Positions 14,074 to 22,381 of a stretch of 25,278 bases of DNA are shown piece by piece. This DNA comes from an uncultured Bacilli bacterium (lineage in GTDB: Bacteria > Bacillota_I > Bacilli_A > RFN20 > CAG-288). Within the stretch, counting starts at the first letter, position 1. Every line of letters begins with the position of its first letter. The stretch lies in NCBI GenBank assembly GCA_934725685.1, contig CAKVBX010000025.1:1-25278 (forward strand). The letters run 5' to 3'. Below the pieces are notes generated by a model, which searched no databases, had not been told where the DNA came from, and saw nothing but the letters and a program-made list of their open reading frames with translations. Position numbers and translations under genes: made by a program.

Positions 14074-16971
14074 ATGCCTGAACAGAGTAAGTTGATCAAA
14101 CCTGCCCACCAGGGCGACAAGAATCCCGATGAGGAGATTCTCAAATTAGGGAAGAAAATCACCGACGTCGTGGCTCACCGCCTCGGCAAGGTCACTGCGG
14201 ACGACCCGGAATACTGGGGACTTTCCGAAGTCGTGACCCACGAGATGGCTGTCATGCTCAACAAGATGAAGCTCAGAAAGTTCTACACTTTCGAAGAACT
14301 GCTCAAGATGAACCCCGAATATGAGGCCATCGATTTGCAGAAGCTGCTCGACCAGTGTGCCGATGTCGGCATTCTCGAATATGATTACGGAGACAACTAT
14401 GACGACAATGGTCCGATCAAGGATGCCCCGCACATCAAGAGATACCGTATCTGCTTCTTCGTCCCTGGCTCCGCCGAGCTTTTCAACTCCACCAAGGACA
14501 AAATCAAGAAGAACCCGACGGTCGCTTCCTTCTTTGAACGTATGACCTTCATCCCGCTCGCCGGAATCACCCAGATGGTGCCTCCGGGAGGCGATGGTAT
14601 CGGTATGCATGTCATCCCGGTCGAAAAGGCCATCCCGATGAACAACGAATCCGTCAAGCTCGAACACATCTCCTACTGGCTCAAGAAGTACGAAGGCCAC
14701 CTTTCCGCCGGTCTCTGCTCCTGCCGTGAATCGAGAAAGTACACCGGAGACGGCTGTGCCGACGATTCCGAGGACTGGTGCGTCCAGGTCGGCGATATGG
14801 CAGACTATGCCGTCGAAACCGGCAAGGCCCGTCCGATTGACCACGACGAGGCAATGAGAATCCTTGAACTCGCCGAGAAGAATGGCTTTGTCCACCAGAT
14901 TACCAACATTGACGGTGCGCACAAGATCTTCGATATCTGCAACTGCGATGTCAAGATTTGCAACGCACTCCGTACCTCCATGCTCTTCAACACCCCCAAC
15001 CTTTCCAGAAGCGCCTATACCGCCAAGGTCGACCCCAACAACTGCGTCGCCTGCGGTCTCTGCGTCGAATCCTGCCCGGCCGGCGCCGTCAAACTCGGCC
15101 AGAAGCTCTGCAAGAAGGACGGAAAGAACGTCACCTATCCGCAGGCTCCACTTCCGGACAACAACATCTGGGGCAAGTATGCATGGGATGAGAACTACAG
15201 AGATACGGCTAGACTGACCGATACCTATGAGACCGGTACGGCCCCCTGTAAGGTCGCCTGCCCGGCCCATGTTCCGGTCCAGGCCTATCTGAAGAAAGCC
15301 CACGAAGGCAAGTATCAGGAAGCCCTCGAACTCATCAAGAGACAGAACCCGTTCCCGGCCATCTGCGGACGTGTCTGCAACAGACGCTGCGAGGAAGCCT
15401 GCACCAGAGGCACAATCGATGCCCCTGTCGCCATCGATGCCGTCAAAAAATTCGTCGCCGACCTCGATATCAACAACGAGACCCGCTATGTTCCTGAGAA
15501 GTGCGTCCCGAGTGTCCACGGACACTTCGATGAGAAAATCGCCATCATCGGCGCCGGCCCTGCCGGTCTCTCCGCCGCCTATTATCTCGCACTCTTAGGC
15601 TATAAGCCGACCGTCTTCGAGAAGAATGCAAGACCCGGCGGTATGATGATGTACGGTATCCCGACCTTCAAGCTCGAGAAGGATGTCATTGATGCCGAAA
15701 TCGAGATCATCAAGGAACTCGGTGTCGAAATCGTCACCAACTGCGAAGTCGGTAAGGATACGACCATCAGCAAGCTCAAAGAGGAAGGCTACAAAGCCTT
15801 CTATATCGCCATCGGTTGCCAGGGTGGAAGAAGACCTGGTATCTTAAACGACAATGCCGAAGGCACCTTCATCGCCGTCGACTATCTCCGCCACAGCTTC
15901 GAACATCAGGATGAGAAGTTCGAAGGTGATGTCGTCGTCATCGGCGGCGGCAATGTCGCAGTCGACTGCGCAAGAACCGCAAAACGCCTCGGCGGCAAGG
16001 AAGTCTCCATGTTCTCCCTCGAATCGAGAGACGAAATGCCCGCTTCCAAGGAAGAGATTGCAGAGACGCTCGAAGAGAATATCGCCGTCAACAATTCCTG
16101 GGGTCCGAAGGAAGTCCTCATCGATGAATCCGGAAAGGTCCGTGGCATCATCTTGAAGAAGTGCACGAGAGTCTTCGATGAGAACCATAAGTTCTCTCCG
16201 ACCTACGACGAGAATGAGACCATCGAAGTCCATGCCGACCGCATCGTCTTCGCCATCGGTCAGGCCATCGAGTGGGGCAACCTCCTTGAAGGAACCAAGG
16301 TCAATTTCTGGCACGGCAATTATCCGATCGCTGACAAGCTCACCTATCAGACTGCCGATCCCGACATCTTCGTCGGCGGCGATGTCTATACCGGTCCGAA
16401 GTTCGTCATCGATGCCATCGCTGCCGGACGTTATGTCGCCGATTCCCTCCACCGCCATGTCCAGCCCGGCGCCCATCCGACCATCGGTCTCGACCGTCAC
16501 CATTTCGAACCGCTCAACAAGAAAGATATCTCTGTCCCCGGCTATGATGATGCCGGAAGACAGGAAGCCGGCATGAATCCGGAAATCGATCACAAGACCT
16601 CCTTCCGCGATGCGCATCTCACGCTCACCGAAGAACAGGTCAAGACCGAGACCGGTCGCTGCCTGAGCTGCGGCATGTCCGTCGTCGATCCGCACAAGTG
16701 CATCGGCTGCGGTATCTGTACCACCCGCTGCAAGTTCGATGCCATCCATCTCGTCCGCGATCATCCGGAAATGACCGACATGAGAGCCGGCGAAGACAAG
16801 ATCGGCGGTCTCTTAGGCTATGCTGTCAAGAGAAGCTTCCGCATCCTCTTCCACAGCGGCAGCAAGGAAGCCAGAGAGCTCAGAAAGAAGAGAAAGGCGT
16901 ACAAGAAAGCCAATAAGGAGTTCGCCAAACAGAATCCTTATACCGGCAACGCCACCAAGCTCGATGCATGA
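14074..16971 (+). CDS. multi-cluster Fe-S/FAD NAD(P) oxidoreductase (GltD/NfnB-like) with Cys-rich N-terminal domain
   Basis: The 965-aa protein is a chain of redox modules. Residues 1-310 form a domain I cannot name, with Cys clusters at 215/217/228/236 (LCSCRES...GCADDSEDWC) and 289/291/296 (ICNCDVKIC). A ferredoxin-type [4Fe-4S] site follows (C324, C327, C330, C334; CVACGLCVESCP). Next is a GltD-type N-terminal Fe-S domain (C392, C396, C431, C435, C439, C443). Then come an FAD site IIGAGPAG (491-498) and an NAD(P) site VVIGGGNVAVD (621-631). The C-terminal Cys sites are CLSCG at 863-866 and CIGCGICTTRC at 876-886. The core resembles the glutamate-synthase small subunit and NfnB families, which pass electrons between NAD(P)H, FAD and Fe-S centres. 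It is probably soluble. It lies between hypB and hypA, overlapping hypA by 8 bp. Physiological partner is unknown. Confidence 0.85.
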   Translation: MPEQSKLIKPAHQGDKNPDEEILKLGKKITDVVAHRLGKVTADDPEYWGLSEVVTHEMAVMLNKMKLRKFYTFEELLKMNPEYEAIDLQKLLDQCADVGILEYDYGDNYDDNGPIKDAPHIKRYRICFFVPGSAELFNSTKDKIKKNPTVASFFERMTFIPLAGITQMVPPGGDGIGMHVIPVEKAIPMNNESVKLEHISYWLKKYEGHLSAGLCSCRESRKYTGDGCADDSEDWCVQVGDMADYAVETGKARPIDHDEAMRILELAEKNGFVHQITNIDGAHKIFDICNCDVKICNALRTSMLFNTPNLSRSAYTAKVDPNNCVACGLCVESCPAGAVKLGQKLCKKDGKNVTYPQAPLPDNNIWGKYAWDENYRDTARLTDTYETGTAPCKVACPAHVPVQAYLKKAHEGKYQEALELIKRQNPFPAICGRVCNRRCEEACTRGTIDAPVAIDAVKKFVADLDINNETRYVPEKCVPSVHGHFDEKIAIIGAGPAGLSAAYYLALLGYKPTVFEKNARPGGMMMYGIPTFKLEKDVIDAEIEIIKELGVEIVTNCEVGKDTTISKLKEEGYKAFYIAIGCQGGRRPGILNDNAEGTFIAVDYLRHSFEHQDEKFEGDVVVIGGGNVAVDCARTAKRLGGKEVSMFSLESRDEMPASKEEIAETLEENIAVNNSWGPKEVLIDESGKVRGIILKKCTRVFDENHKFSPTYDENETIEVHADRIVFAIGQAIEWGNLLEGTKVNFWHGNYPIADKLTYQTADPDIFVGGDVYTGPKFVIDAIAAGRYVADSLHRHVQPGAHPTIGLDRHHFEPLNKKDISVPGYDDAGRQEAGMNPEIDHKTSFRDAHLTLTEEQVKTETGRCLSCGMSVVDPHKCIGCGICTTRCKFDAIHLVRDHPEMTDMRAGEDKIGGLLGYAVKRSFRILFHSGSKEARELRKKRKAYKKANKEFAKQNPYTGNATKLDA

Positions 16972-17332
16972 GCTCGGATTAGTCTTCTATGTGATTGATA
17001 ACGTCGAGAAGGTCGCCAAGGAAAACAACGTCAAAGCCGTCAAGAAAGTCACGCTCGAAGTCGGAGAGGTATCCGGTGTGGTCCCCTCCTACTTCCGGGA
17101 CTGCTATGACTGGGCCATCAAGAAGACGGAGCATATGCAGCACTGTGAGCTGGAGATGATCATCATCGAAGGCATCACTTATTGCAGAAGCTGCAAGAAG
17201 ACTTACCATACCACAGAATACGGAAAGGAGTGTCCGTTCTGCCACAGCATGGACACCTATCTTGTGACCGGAAGCGACGTCATGATCAAGAACATCGAAG
17301 TCGAAGAAGACGAAGAAACAAAATCAGAATAA
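16964..17332 (+). CDS. hypA: HypA-type nickel metallochaperone
   Basis: The 122-aa protein starts MHELGLV; the N-terminal Met-His-Glu is the nickel-binding motif of HypA (and HybF). A structural zinc site of two CxxC pairs is C74/C77 and C90/C93 (CRSCKKT...CPFCHS). Length is slightly above the usual ~115 aa because of an acidic tail, IEVEEDEETKSE. It would hand nickel to HypB and the hydrogenase large subunit. The ATG at 16964 lies 8 bp inside the end of the flavoprotein gene with no separate ribosome site, implying translational coupling. A terminator hairpin follows the stop directly. Confidence 0.93.
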   Translation: MHELGLVFYVIDNVEKVAKENNVKAVKKVTLEVGEVSGVVPSYFRDCYDWAIKKTEHMQHCELEMIIIEGITYCRSCKKTYHTTEYGKECPFCHSMDTYLVTGSDVMIKNIEVEEDEETKSE

Positions 17333-17336
17333 GAGA

Positions 17337-17366
17337 AGCGGAGCCTTGAAAGAGGTTCCGCTTTTT
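17337..17366 (+). terminator. intrinsic terminator of the hypB-hypA operon
   Basis: AGCGGAGCCT (17337-17346) pairs with AGGTTCCGCT (17353-17362) with one G-U pair and a TGAAAG loop, followed by a T-run. It begins 5 bp after the hypA stop. Confidence 0.85.
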
Positions 17367-17395
17367 CTATCTGTGGTAGGTTTGGTTTCCAAAAG

Positions 17396-17423
17396 AAAGG
17401 CAGAGCCTGTAGGCTCTGCCTTT
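17396..17423 (-). terminator. terminator of the large alpha/beta hydrolase gene
   Basis: A perfect 12-bp stem, AAAGGCAGAGCC (17396-17407) and GGCTCTGCCTTT (17412-17423), has a TGTA loop. On the minus strand it is followed by TTTCTTTT. It lies between two convergent units and probably also backs up the hypA terminator. Confidence 0.8.
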
Positions 17424-17446
17424 TGTATAAGGAGGATGGATAACGA

Positions 17447-19540
17447 TCAGAGGACGTAAGCAAAGGAAGCGGCGGTACCGGAGACGGTAATCATGGTGAA
17501 GAGCATGGCGTTGATGAGGGAACCTAAGTAGACATTTCCGGTTCTTTCATAGAGGACGCGGGAGATGATGGTGGCGAAGATGAGGATCGGGATGATGGGG
17601 AAGAGGACGATGTATCCTAAGGCCATGTTGGACTGCCAGAGGACACCGGTGGACTTGAAGGTTCCGTACTGGATCATGATGACAAGGAAGATACCGAAGA
17701 CGTTGAAGAAGGCGTTGATCATCATCGTTGCCCAGGAAGGAAGGTTCTTGGCACGGTAGGTCTGGTTAGCAATGCCATTGAAGAGGTAGAAGACAAAGAA
17801 GAAGAGGAAGTAACGGAAGGCGGTAGGAAGCATCTCAGGGACGTTGAAGACTTTGATGCAGAGGGTCCAGAGACGGAAGTCGACTTTGAAGGCTGCCCAG
17901 TTGAGGAAGACGATGAGATAAAGGAAGAAGACAACGAGGAAGGCCATGAAGAAGGTCTTAATGGCATTGGAGAAGGAAGAAATATAGGCTGTTGCAAACG
18001 GGTTAGTGACTTCTTCGGCTTCTTTGCCTTTGGCAAGCAACGCTCTTCTGAGGGTGCGTCTTACAATGAAGAAGAGAGCTATGACAATCATGGCGAAGAG
18101 GCCACAGGCGACAGACCATAAGGCGACCCAGTTGGTGGTATCCTGCGGGAAGAGCTGGGTGTTGGGGAACCAACGGTCTCCCCACTTGGTGCAGAAGGAC
18201 TGGATGGAAAAACCGGAGAAGATGGTGCATCCGATGGCGGCGACGAAGTAGAGGACATAATCGAGCCAGGTCTTCAATGGCTTATCGGATTCACGGATTT
18301 TTTCTTCGGTGACGACTTCATTGCGGAAGGAGAGGGTTCCGTCTTCGTTCTCTTCCTTGATTCTCTTCTTGCGTAAGGAGGCGAAGAGCGGGATGGTGAG
18401 AAGGAGACGGACGACAGGGAAGATAAGGGAGAGGAGAGCGAGCATACCTAAGAAGGAGAAGGCTTCCTTGACCCACCAAACCTGGTTGGAGACGCCTTTG
18501 ACCTTCATACCGGAAGGAGTGCCTAAGGCCGTATAGAAGAAGTCAATCAGGTTCTTGGTGGAAGGAATGGACCAATGGTTGAGCGGATGGATTTCGTCTG
18601 CTTCGTAAATGACACGGAACGGCTTGTCTAAGGCGGTGCCTAAGGTCGTCTCGACGACCTTACCGCCGACATAGTGGTCGCCGCTCTTGATGTCGATCTT
18701 ATCGCCGGCGGCATAGGACTGACCGACGAACTTGGCGGCACCGGTGGACTGAAGGAACTGACGGGAGATGGTCTTGTTGCCATCAGTATCGGTGGATGTG
18801 AAGAAGAATTCATCATCACTGGCTTTGAGAAGACCGACGGAGACATTGGAGCCGGCTCCCATGAAGGAAGACCAACCCTGCATGAGTCCAGCCTTGACAA
18901 TGCCGTAACCATAGGTGGTGACGGTCTTGCCGTTGTATTTGGCGGTACCGGTAGGAGAATCGATGCTGTCCTTCATGAGCGTGACCGCTGTGGTGTAGCC
19001 GCCCATGGAGTGACCGGTGATACCGATCTTGGTCTGATCGACATAGTCGAGGTTGTAGATATATTGAGCGGATTCATAAAGACCTTTTGTGGCCATCATG
19101 GCTCCGGCATCATCGACGTTGTTGTAATTTCCGTGGCCTTCACGGTCGACCGTGAGGACGACGAATCCGCGGCGGGCAAGTTCGATGGCGAAGGGGAGCT
19201 GGAGTTCGCGGTTGTTGAGATATCCGTGCGTCAGAACGACTGCCGGTCTCTTATTGTCTTTTGTAGCTGCTTTCGGGCGGAAGAGAATACCGGAAGTGAC
19301 CATACCCTTGAGGGTGATTTCCATGGTGCTTTCCGTCGGAGCGGAGGCTCCATCATCACTGGGGATGGTGATTCTCTGCTGGAGTTTGCCGGTGTTGGTC
19401 GCATTGCGAAGGTCAGTGACTTCGATGCTGCCACCCGAATTCTGAATCAGCGACTGCGTGAGGCTAGTTAAGAAGATGACGACAATGGCGATGACGAACC
19501 AGAGGAGTGATTTTTTGTTTTTGGCGTAGTACTCTTTCAT
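17447..19540 (-). CDS. membrane-anchored alpha/beta hydrolase fused to polytopic membrane domain
   Basis: The 697-aa protein begins with an uncleaved-type anchor helix (about 11-26), then an alpha/beta-hydrolase domain (about 70-360). This has an oxyanion-type THGYLNN (104-110), DREGHG (132-137) and the nucleophile elbow GHSMGG (176-181, Ser178); a late acid/His pair is plausible near DEIHPLNHW. The C-terminal ~320 residues hold about eight hydrophobic helices, for example GMLALLSLIFPVVRLLL, YVLYFVAAIGCTIF, FFMAFLVVFFLYLIVFL and MALGYIVLFPIIPILIF. The start is the ATG at 19538-19540 with AGGAAAGG 7 nt upstream; a longer frame to 19597 lacks a site. It is likely an esterase or dipeptidyl-peptidase-like hydrolase outside the membrane. 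Role of the membrane half is unknown. Confidence 0.82.
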   Translation of the reverse strand: MKEYYAKNKKSLLWFVIAIVVIFLTSLTQSLIQNSGGSIEVTDLRNATNTGKLQQRITIPSDDGASAPTESTMEITLKGMVTSGILFRPKAATKDNKRPAVVLTHGYLNNRELQLPFAIELARRGFVVLTVDREGHGNYNNVDDAGAMMATKGLYESAQYIYNLDYVDQTKIGITGHSMGGYTTAVTLMKDSIDSPTGTAKYNGKTVTTYGYGIVKAGLMQGWSSFMGAGSNVSVGLLKASDDEFFFTSTDTDGNKTISRQFLQSTGAAKFVGQSYAAGDKIDIKSGDHYVGGKVVETTLGTALDKPFRVIYEADEIHPLNHWSIPSTKNLIDFFYTALGTPSGMKVKGVSNQVWWVKEAFSFLGMLALLSLIFPVVRLLLTIPLFASLRKKRIKEENEDGTLSFRNEVVTEEKIRESDKPLKTWLDYVLYFVAAIGCTIFSGFSIQSFCTKWGDRWFPNTQLFPQDTTNWVALWSVACGLFAMIVIALFFIVRRTLRRALLAKGKEAEEVTNPFATAYISSFSNAIKTFFMAFLVVFFLYLIVFLNWAAFKVDFRLWTLCIKVFNVPEMLPTAFRYFLFFFVFYLFNGIANQTYRAKNLPSWATMMINAFFNVFGIFLVIMIQYGTFKSTGVLWQSNMALGYIVLFPIIPILIFATIISRVLYERTGNVYLGSLINAMLFTMITVSGTAASFAYVL

Positions 19541-19661
19541 CGTGTTTCCTTTCCTTGGCGAAAAGAGAAAACAAAAACCGGGCAAAACTTGCCACATTTC
19601 TTTGTCTGGTCCTTGTTCACTTTCCCGCTTTCTTTGGACACTTGAAGTTTAACATATCAAA

Positions 19662-19667
19662 ATTATA
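19662..19667 (-). promoter_or_regulatory. putative -10 box of the large hydrolase gene
   Basis: The minus strand reads TATAAT at 19667-19662, a consensus -10, about 120 bp before the ATG at 19540. The -35 region at normal spacing is poor (CTTTCA at 16 nt), so the promoter may need an activator or may be elsewhere. Confidence 0.35.
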
Positions 19668-19737
19668 AGTGCAACATCCATTTTGAAAGCTCTTACACGT
19701 TCATTTTCTTTACATTTTATCTTTCTTGTCTAAAATA

Positions 19738-19760
19738 GCGCAATATGCGCAATGCGCAAT
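19738..19760. repeat. three GCGCAAT repeats, possible operator
   Basis: GCGCAAT occurs at 19738-19744, 19747-19753 and 19754-19760; the first two are 2 bp apart and the last two are directly adjacent. The block lies in the divergent intergenic region, about 90 bp upstream of the DUF2130 promoter and 70 bp from the hydrolase -10 box, where a shared regulator could bind. Confidence 0.5.
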
Positions 19761-19851
19761 CACTTTTTCTTTATTTTCAGTCATCTTTTGCGTGTTTGGA
19801 TATCATATAAATATTTCCGATTTTTCTGTTCATAAGTTCTTATCCTTAAGG

Positions 19852-19880
19852 GTGACACGTCAAATGGTTGCCGCTATAAT
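19852..19880 (+). promoter_or_regulatory. promoter of the DUF2130 gene
   Basis: GTGACA (19852-19857, five of six consensus bases), a 17-nt spacer and a perfect TATAAT (19875-19880) lie 33 bp before the ATG at 19914. Confidence 0.75.
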
Positions 19881-19913
19881 ATAGATAGTCAAAAAAGGAG
19901 AGGACTGAGAACC

Positions 19914-21410
19914 ATGAATTATATTCGTGTCACCATTAAGGATAAGAATACGCTCGTCTTGGAAGAAGATGCCCACAAGGGTGATCTGATTGATCTTTCC
20001 AGTGTGACCTCTTTCGATGGCAGTGCCATCGAAAAGGCCATCGCGGAAGGAAAGGAGGCTCTCTATCAGAAGAAGCTGAAGGAGTTGTCCGATTCGTTAG
20101 AAGAGAAGCATCATTTGGAGACTGAGAGTCTCAATGCTCAGATTCAGGAAGAGAAGAACAAAGCTGCTCTCCTCCTGAAGAATAAGGAACAGGAAGTGAA
20201 ATCCTCTCTCTCAGAGGAGATCAGCGCCCTGAAGCTTCAGATTCAACAGTTGCAGGGAGAGAAGAGTGCTCTGATTCAGAAAAAGGAAAGCGAAAAGAAA
20301 GATGATATTCAGAAGGTCAAAGAGGAAGAAGGAAAACTGAGACTGGAATTAGAAAAGGAGCTTTCTACCCTCAAGGCCACCCTGGAGAGTGAGAAGAAGG
20401 CAGTCAGGTTGGAAGAGGAAGCCAAGTATCAAAAGGAAATCAGTGCTCTGAAGAAGGATAACGATGCTCTGAAGGCAAAAACCGAACGGGATAAGGAGCT
20501 TTCCCGTCTGAGTGAAGAGCAGAACAGAACCGAGACGGAGCTCAAGCTCAGCAATCTCGAAAAGGAGCTGAGCAAAAAGTTCCACGACGACATGGAGGCA
20601 AAGACCAAAGAAGCGGAGGAGCTGAAGAACCAGCTCGCCATAGCAGAGCGTCTCAGAAGCACTTCCACGATCAAGGTCATCGGAGAGGATTTGGAGACCT
20701 GGTGCGACAGAGAGGTCACTTCCTATATGCAGGCCGGATTCCAGAACTGCACCTGGACGAAGGACAACATTGTCATCAAAGATGAGGGGGAGGCCAAGGG
20801 CAGCAAAGCGGACTATATCTTCCGTATCTTTGCTGACAGCACCCAGAAGGATGAACTCACTTCGGTCATCCTCGACATGAAGAGTGAAGGACTTACCAGC
20901 GAGAACAAGAAGACCAACAAGGATCATTTCTTACAGTTAGCCAAGAACCGGGCGAAAAAGGGATGCAAATATGCGGTCCTTGTTTCCGAACTGGAAATCA
21001 ACAAATCCAACGATATTCCGATTTACCGGGTCACCGATCCAAACTATCCGGATATGTATGTGGTCCGCCCGCAATATATGATGACCTTCCTTTCGATGAT
21101 CACCTCCCTCACCAACAAGTTTTCCGATCTCCTCCTCCATGTGAAAAAGGAGGATATCGAATTCCAAGAAAAGGAGGAAATCCTCAAAAACATCGAAGGT
21201 TATAAGAACACTTATCTCGATAAGCCTTTGGAATCGATGGCAAAGGATATCGAGGCGATTGCCAAGGCTTCCGAAACGATACGGACTGCCAACGATAAGA
21301 TCGATGCGGCACTCTACCATATCAAGAACAGCTATATCGCAGACATCAATGCAAAGCTGGATAAATTCGAAAAGAATATCCGTAAGGAAATCAAAAAGAT
21401 TCCGGAATAA
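19914..21410 (+). CDS. DUF2130 coiled-coil protein with nuclease-like C-terminal domain
   Basis: The 498-aa protein is made of an N-terminal ~40 residues, a long Glu/Lys-rich coiled coil (about 42-245), then a globular DUF2130-type domain (about 250-420), and a second helical segment to the end. The globular part reads IKVIGEDLETWCDRE, KGSKADYIFRIF, VILDMKSEG, QLAKNRAKKGCKYAVLVSE. Its spacing of an acidic residue in SKADY and the D-x-K of LDMKSE suggests a restriction-endonuclease-like (PD-(D/E)XK) fold; that is my inference. A TATAAT promoter and GGAGAGGA ribosome site precede it, and it stands alone before a terminator. Family function is not settled; a role in DNA processing or phage exclusion is possible. 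Confidence 0.85.
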   Translation: MNYIRVTIKDKNTLVLEEDAHKGDLIDLSSVTSFDGSAIEKAIAEGKEALYQKKLKELSDSLEEKHHLETESLNAQIQEEKNKAALLLKNKEQEVKSSLSEEISALKLQIQQLQGEKSALIQKKESEKKDDIQKVKEEEGKLRLELEKELSTLKATLESEKKAVRLEEEAKYQKEISALKKDNDALKAKTERDKELSRLSEEQNRTETELKLSNLEKELSKKFHDDMEAKTKEAEELKNQLAIAERLRSTSTIKVIGEDLETWCDREVTSYMQAGFQNCTWTKDNIVIKDEGEAKGSKADYIFRIFADSTQKDELTSVILDMKSEGLTSENKKTNKDHFLQLAKNRAKKGCKYAVLVSELEINKSNDIPIYRVTDPNYPDMYVVRPQYMMTFLSMITSLTNKFSDLLLHVKKEDIEFQEKEEILKNIEGYKNTYLDKPLESMAKDIEAIAKASETIRTANDKIDAALYHIKNSYIADINAKLDKFEKNIRKEIKKIPE

Positions 21411-21413
21411 GAC

Positions 21414-21448
21414 AGAAAAGAGGAGCTCACGTCGGGCTCCTCTTTTCT
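21414..21448. terminator. bidirectional terminator between convergent genes
   Basis: A perfect 13-bp stem, AGAAAAGAGGAGC (21414-21426) and GCTCCTCTTTTCT (21436-21448), has a 9-nt loop. It fills most of the 41-bp gap between the stop of the DUF2130 gene and the stop of the hydrolase gene at 21452, serving both. Confidence 0.85.
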
Positions 21449-21451
21449 TTG

Positions 21452-22240
21452 CTATCCGATGATGCTTTTTCCGTAGACGAAGAGACTGATGTAAGAGGTG
21501 ATGGCTTTCCTCTGGTCATCATAGGAGATTTCAGGGACGCCGTCTCCTCTTTGGAGACCATAGTCTCCGAAGTAGGAGTGAATGCCACCATCGATAGTGA
21601 CTTCGGTAAGATTCGGTAGATGGGTTTTGTTTTTCTCGTACTTTTCCTGGTTCAGGATGCCATCCTTGGAGGCGAGGATCGATAAGGTGGACAACTCCGT
21701 ATCATCGCTGAGATCTACACTGGAGTAGGCACCTAAGAGGATGAGGCCTTTGAAGTCACTGGTGTGTTTACTGAGGTAGGTTGCTGCCATGGCGCCACCT
21801 AAGGAGTGTCCTGCCATATACCAGTTCTCGACGTTCGGAAATTTCTCTTGTTTGTTTTTGGCACCGTTGATGTTGAAGACAGCGAGATTGAACGGCATTT
21901 TCACTAAAACAGAGGTGATACCGAGATCCGACAAGCTTCTCAGTAAAGGTGCATAAGCTTTGTATTCCACTTTTCCTCCGGGATAGAAGATGATTCCCTC
22001 CTTCGTAATGTTGGTGACTTTGTTGGCTTTCGGTTGAAAAGTGACGCAGTCTTTTGTATCGGTGACTTCACTCAGGGTGGAATCCTCTAGATACGAGGCT
22101 GCATTATCTGTCCCATGGTAATAGATGGAAACGTAGGTAAAGAACGATCCGACTAGTACTGCTATTACACTGAAGATTGAGATCCATGTAATCAGGATCC
22201 GTTTTGTCTTCTTTTTCATTTTCTTCTTGTCTTTGGCCAT
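21452..22240 (-). CDS. membrane-anchored alpha/beta hydrolase
   Basis: The 262-aa protein has a Lys-rich cytoplasmic start (MAKDKKKMKKKTKR), one membrane anchor (about 14-38) and an extracellular alpha/beta-hydrolase domain of the small Abhydrolase_5 type. Triad candidates are Ser146 in GHSLGG (144-149), Asp193 in ASKDG and His221 in GGIHSYFGDYG; IIFYPGGKV (83-91) supplies the oxyanion strand. The ATG at 22240 has GGAGG 8 nt upstream. It converges on the DUF2130 gene and shares its terminator. It is a shorter relative in style, not an obvious duplicate, of the 697-aa hydrolase at 17447. Substrate unknown; no sign of a cleavable lipoprotein signal. Confidence 0.85.
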   Translation of the reverse strand: MAKDKKKMKKKTKRILITWISIFSVIAVLVGSFFTYVSIYYHGTDNAASYLEDSTLSEVTDTKDCVTFQPKANKVTNITKEGIIFYPGGKVEYKAYAPLLRSLSDLGITSVLVKMPFNLAVFNINGAKNKQEKFPNVENWYMAGHSLGGAMAATYLSKHTSDFKGLILLGAYSSVDLSDDTELSTLSILASKDGILNQEKYEKNKTHLPNLTEVTIDGGIHSYFGDYGLQRGDGVPEISYDDQRKAITSYISLFVYGKSIIG

Positions 22241-22381
22241 GATGGTTACCTCCGATAGGGCTATAGTTTAACATGCTCCGGGATGGGGTTATAAAGAAAT
22301 CAGGAAAAAACGAAAAAGACTCTTATCTCTATCAACAAGGCTCAATGTTCTGTATAAAATCGAAATCCCCTAGTAAAATTT
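22241..22381. other. composition boundary between chromosome backbone and AT-rich segment
   Basis: This 141-bp gap separates moderate-GC genes on the left from clearly AT-richer genes on the right. It contains the likely promoter zone of the hydrolase gene near 22260 but no hairpin, tRNA end or clear direct repeat that I can identify as an integration site. Confidence 0.45.

Larger units (their letters stand above)
19541..19913. other. 373-bp divergent intergenic region
   Basis: No gene is seen here. It holds start-side signals for two diverging genes: a -10 box for the hydrolase on the minus strand, a strong promoter for the DUF2130 gene on the plus strand, and between them a set of GCGCAAT repeats (separate entries). 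The rest is AT-rich without an obvious hairpin. Confidence 0.7.

Noticed and set aside
14146..15525. 459-codon open frame on the minus strand opposite the Fe-S flavoprotein
   Set aside because: Its sequence is an antisense shadow of the Cys-rich coding frame, with no ribosome site or recognisable domain.
15844..16764. 306-codon minus-strand frame opposite the 3' half of the flavoprotein
   Set aside because: Low-complexity Asp/Gly/Ile composition typical of antisense reading of GC-rich coding sequence.
21500..21570. Possible start of a further gene between the two hydrolases
   Set aside because: Only the hydrolase frame and the terminator stem account for the sequence there; no other frame has a start with a ribosome site.
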